NCBI GenBank assembly: GCA_022266195.1
Contig: WHVY01000006.1
Coordinates: 4,526,001 to 4,590,000 of the forward strand
Source of the DNA: Tetranychus cinnabarinus
Lineage: Eukaryota; Arthropoda; Arachnida; Trombidiformes; Tetranychidae
Direction of reading: 5' to 3'
DNA: 64,000 nucleotides
Positions 60,975 through 64,000 of the stretch are shown here, one piece after another (position 1 is the stretch's first letter; each line of letters begins with the position of its first letter). Below the pieces are notes generated by a model, which did not search any database, had not been told where the DNA came from, and saw only the letters and a list, made by a program, of their open reading frames with translations. The position numbers and the translations under genes are program-made.

Positions 60975-61163
60975 GGCTGCTGATGCCTCTGTCAAACCAT
61001 CATTTCCAATCAGTTCATTCTCCAGGTAAGTTGTCTATTGAACAAAACTGAGCCAACTTTCGATTTATAACGATACTAATCAATAATCCTTTTTCCGTTT
61101 CTTTCAACAGTTCAACACTTGTTTATCTTTTGCTGAATCGCTCAAACACCAACCAAAATCAAA

Positions 61164-61373
61164 ATGAATACCAAATTCTTTTGCGGTCTTTTAATTGTTC
61201 TCCTCATCGTTTCATCAAATGTTGAAGCTGGTGACAAAGGAGGTGATAATATTGTCCTTCAAGGTAAATGTGGTTCAACCATCTTGTCCAGTGGAAAGAA
61301 GGGTAAAGGTGAAAACATAATCATCAAAGACCATTGTGGATGTGATCATTGGGATGAATGGGGAGGCTGGTAA
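61164..61373 (+). CDS. small secreted peptide precursor, 69 aa
   Basis: A single coding exon preceded by a non-coding leader exon and an 85-bp intron. The signal peptide is MNTKFFCGLLIVLLIVSSNVEA, leaving a mature chain of about 47 residues. That chain contains an internal near-repeat: DNIVLQGKCG followed by ENIIIKDHCGC, separated by a Gly/Lys linker. It ends with an acidic, tryptophan-rich tail (DHWDEWGGW). Three cysteines remain after signal cleavage, an odd number that could allow dimer formation. A TATA-like box and the small size suggest strong, regulated expression. Family not recognised; secreted peptide, salivary protein or antimicrobial peptide are all open. Confidence 0.78.
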   Translation: MNTKFFCGLLIVLLIVSSNVEAGDKGGDNIVLQGKCGSTILSSGKKGKGENIIIKDHCGCDHWDEWGGW

Positions 61374-61657
61374 AGAATTTGATTCTTCCTTCCAATCATC
61401 TAAATCATTTTAGCTCATCATTTATCTAGCAAAATTTTTCCCTCTTCCAATCCATGGATTTTTAACTTTTCTTGATACACTAATTTACAAGTTAAACATC
61501 ATGTAACGTAATGTTCAACTATTAAATATTTTCCAAAACAAAAATATAATTTCATCTTCTTTTCGGTCCGTGTTTTGTTTATAACAATTTAAATTAATCG
61601 GTTAATCACAGATCGATGAAACCTCTATCTCCAAAATTAGAGGTGAAATTTAATAAA

Positions 61658-62917
61658 CTAATTGGCTCGTCTTCGTTTGAACACCTTATCATCCATTACA
61701 TGCAAAGGTAATCGAAAGATGAAAACTCTGTCAGTCTTAGTTTTGTTTACATCAACATGACATCCAACAATATTTCCCAATTTCCTCATCTTGAGTGCTG
61801 ATGTGAGGAAGACTTTAGATAATGCTGAAATGAGCAATGGCTTGAAATGGTTAAGATAAATTGATAAAATTAAACCATGGATAATAATCTTGTCTTTACA
61901 TTTCTCTGTCATGGTTCGAACGGGTTTTTTATTTTCATGCAACGAGACTGTATAATTTTCCAAGATGTGTTGTTGAAGCACCATGCTTTGTAAACCAAGT
62001 AGCCCATGAGATTCAACCCTTTTCAAGTCGTGAGAACGAAAATTTTTAAGCTTGATCAAAGTATCCAAGAAAATACAGCAAACCTTTTCCAGATTACTTT
62101 TAGCACTGCCAGCAAAATGTTGAACCAGTGGAGAGTTGATACATTTCAAGAAATCTTCTAGGTCATAAGATGATTCAACAGAGGTTACCATGCTTTCCGA
62201 AACAATGTCCTTAATATTGTAGACTTCTCTTGCTGAAGTAGCACTCTGGTTACGAGCAGGCATTAAAAAGGCGTCATTAAGAATATCTGTTGAATCAGCT
62301 TTGGTTTTAGTGACTTCAGTTGTTGGTGCAGACGATTTGCTGGCTATCAAAGCTGTCTTGTCTTTCATTTCCTCGTAATCTTCCTCTCCAAAAGCAATTG
62401 CAAATTTTTTCTTTTCCGCTAATCGTTTGATGGTCCTCTTTGATCCAAATTTTTCATTGTATTCATCCATTTGCTCTTTTATAGATAGAGATGACAAGTT
62501 ACCCGATTTACGATTAGGCATATTTATCTGTGGTTTCATGCGAAAATAAGCACATGGCTTGAGATGAGCCTTGCCTTCTGTTGAGAAAAGGATAAAGATT
62601 ATAAATAAAAATGCCAAAAAAACATAATAACCAACTTAAGATTGTTACTTATAAAGTTATGACTATTAAGGTTATAAAAAACACTTACCTTCAATTTCAA
62701 GAATCATGTATTTCCGATAATTTGGAATAAACTGTTTCCCAGAATATTGAACATCACTTAGAGGATCTTTACACTCCAATAGTAACTCTTTCCCCTCTGT
62801 TTTGAGAGTTGTATCAATTTTGCTACCCCAATCAGGTAGACCGTTAGAAGACCATTCAGTAACACAAATGGGTTCATAGATTGGCTTATATTTCACTTTA
62901 ATTGATTCTGATTTCAT
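61658..62917 (-). CDS. Polr1e: DNA-directed RNA polymerase I subunit RPA49
   Basis: Two exons (62917-62689, 62577-61658) joined in phase 1 give 382 aa. The N-terminal part resembles the A49 dimerisation domain, which pairs with RPA34. Next comes a linker helix region (MDEYNEKFGSKRTIKRLAEKKK) matching the PAF53/POLR1E MxxxxxxFGxxKxKR pattern. The tandem winged-helix part includes CIFLDTLIKLKNFR, and the protein ends in a basic tail (FKRRRAN). RPA49 aids initiation and elongation of rRNA transcription by Pol I in the nucleolus. Sequence is diverged, but domain order and length fit the family. Confidence 0.88.
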
Positions 62918-64000
62918 TTTAAATTATTTACAGTGAATTAAAAAATAAAATATGTTTAACAAATCTAATTGATTAAAGGAAACTAAAAATTAATTGAAAG
63001 TAAGCTGGGTAAACAAAGAAATGCATTAACGTCGAACCTTTAATTAATGTTGATACAATTTTGATGCATCGATCAATCAAATCGATGAGAAAATTGTTAT
63101 CGATAATCGTAGAGTACTCGTTCGATGATCAGCCCAACGATAATTAGCCAATTGAGCCAATTGAATTGCCTTCAACTTCATAATTTGACTATTAGACACC
63201 AAATGTTCAAGCAATCTTGAATTGATTTTTACTGAAAAACTTCATGCTTTATCATGTTCACTCTATCAAGTTTATATCGATATCCAAAACAATTTTGGGT
63301 TTGATTGATCATGATTAAGGTCGAGATCATCCAACACTAGTCGAGTCGCTAACCATTACAGTTGTATTAGTCACATTGCTAAAGGACAGTTGAGAGGGAA
63401 TGAAAGTTCAATGAGTTTTTCAGTGAAATGCATAAAAAACCTGAGAAAACGAAAGGTTAATAATTTTTTAATTATATCCAAATTGGTTAACACTTTCTAA
63501 TAATAAATAGATGATCATGATGGTGATTATATTAGCTACTATTAAATGTTAAATTTGACGTTTAAACTAATCAAAACATTTATGAATTATACATTTGTTC
63601 ATGGCTAGTTGCACCTATTATACCATCTTCAACACCTTACATTATTGACTTGATTGATGTAACTTATGAAAAAAACACACACACAAACACCCTTGATAAC
63701 ATCAACAATAAGATGAACACAAAAAGTTAATCAATGTTAATGTTAACCATTTAACAAATGTTGGCCGTGTTTATGACCTACTAATGATTAGTGTGTCTAC
63801 AGATGAAAGTATTATTAAAGCATTTTTTCCACTTTTGCTGGTTCGACTTTTCTTCTCACTGATTTTCACCCAAATTTGAAATCAACAATCAAAGCCTAAT
63901 TCACTTAAGTGAAACATGTTAACAAAATAGTTGCCTGGTAAGGACAATAGATATTAAAAGAGCCCCATAGAAAAGAGAATCAATTTAATGGAAATGATTA
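62918..64000. other. intergenic to window end
   Basis: About 1.1 kb of AT-rich sequence upstream of POLR1E. It holds a short CA repeat near 63675-63690. No gene, RNA gene or mobile element was recognised. Confidence 0.5.

Larger units (their letters stand above)
59614..61163. other. intergenic, with one possible orphan exon
   Basis: About 1.5 kb. It contains the RBM39-like promoter side, a possible terminal coding exon at 60466-60579 (-) and the promoter plus 5' UTR intron (61026-61110, GT-AG) of the 69-aa secreted gene. Nothing else was recognised. Confidence 0.45.

Noticed and set aside
1..64000. CRISPR arrays, rRNA, canonical tRNA genes, bacterial operons or viral genes
   Set aside because: None were seen. 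The sequence is an intron-bearing animal nuclear region, and only a degenerate tRNA-like core (43850-43911) was found.

Overview
The window is nuclear DNA of an arthropod, most likely a chelicerate and plausibly a spider mite such as Tetranychus urticae. The DNA is AT-rich, with GT-AG introns that are mostly 75-500 bp. Genes are compact and lie on both strands without operons. An intronless ABCH-type transporter is present; this is an arthropod subfamily expanded in spider mites. A nuclear-receptor ligand-binding protein without a DNA-binding domain is also present. The species is inferred, not proven.

Layout. 1.4-12.6 kb: a secretory-pathway cyclophilin (+), then on the minus strand tubulin cofactor B, an ABCH half-transporter, mitochondrial glycine C-acetyltransferase and a small secreted protein. 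14-24 kb: a Ly6/three-finger GPI protein (+) that converges on a complete DNMT1-type maintenance methyltransferase (-). A palindromic foldback element of about 1.9 kb sits inside a DNMT1 intron. EDEM1 (-) follows. 27-36 kb: FIG4 phosphoinositide phosphatase (+), an LBD-only nuclear receptor (-) and, divergent from it, XBP1 (+), which keeps the 23-nt IRE1-type intron. 37-43 kb: PDSS2 (-) and a Cys-rich secreted protein (-). 43.6-49.1 kb is a repeat-rich block: a foldback element with a tRNA-like core, two nested TA-flanked MITEs, a decayed Tc1/mariner transposase and several inverted or tandem repeats. 49.5-62.9 kb: a musculin/TCF21-type bHLH factor (+), a Ser-rich secreted protein (+), a coiled-coil/low-complexity protein (-), an RBM39-like splicing factor that stops before its third RRM (-), a 69-aa secreted peptide precursor (+) and the Pol I subunit POLR1E/RPA49 (-).

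How genes relate. Three products act in the ER or its stress response: XBP1, EDEM1 (in other animals an IRE1-XBP1 target) and a signal-peptide cyclophilin. A TGACGTGA element lies in the divergent promoter shared by XBP1 and the nuclear receptor. DNMT1 has its replication-foci domain, both BAH domains and all catalytic motifs, but lacks the CXXC zinc finger. The remaining genes are housekeeping or lineage-specific secreted proteins.

Exon boundaries were found by hand, by joining frames at GT-AG sites so that conserved family sequence runs across each junction. Untranslated exons and distant first exons may be missed.
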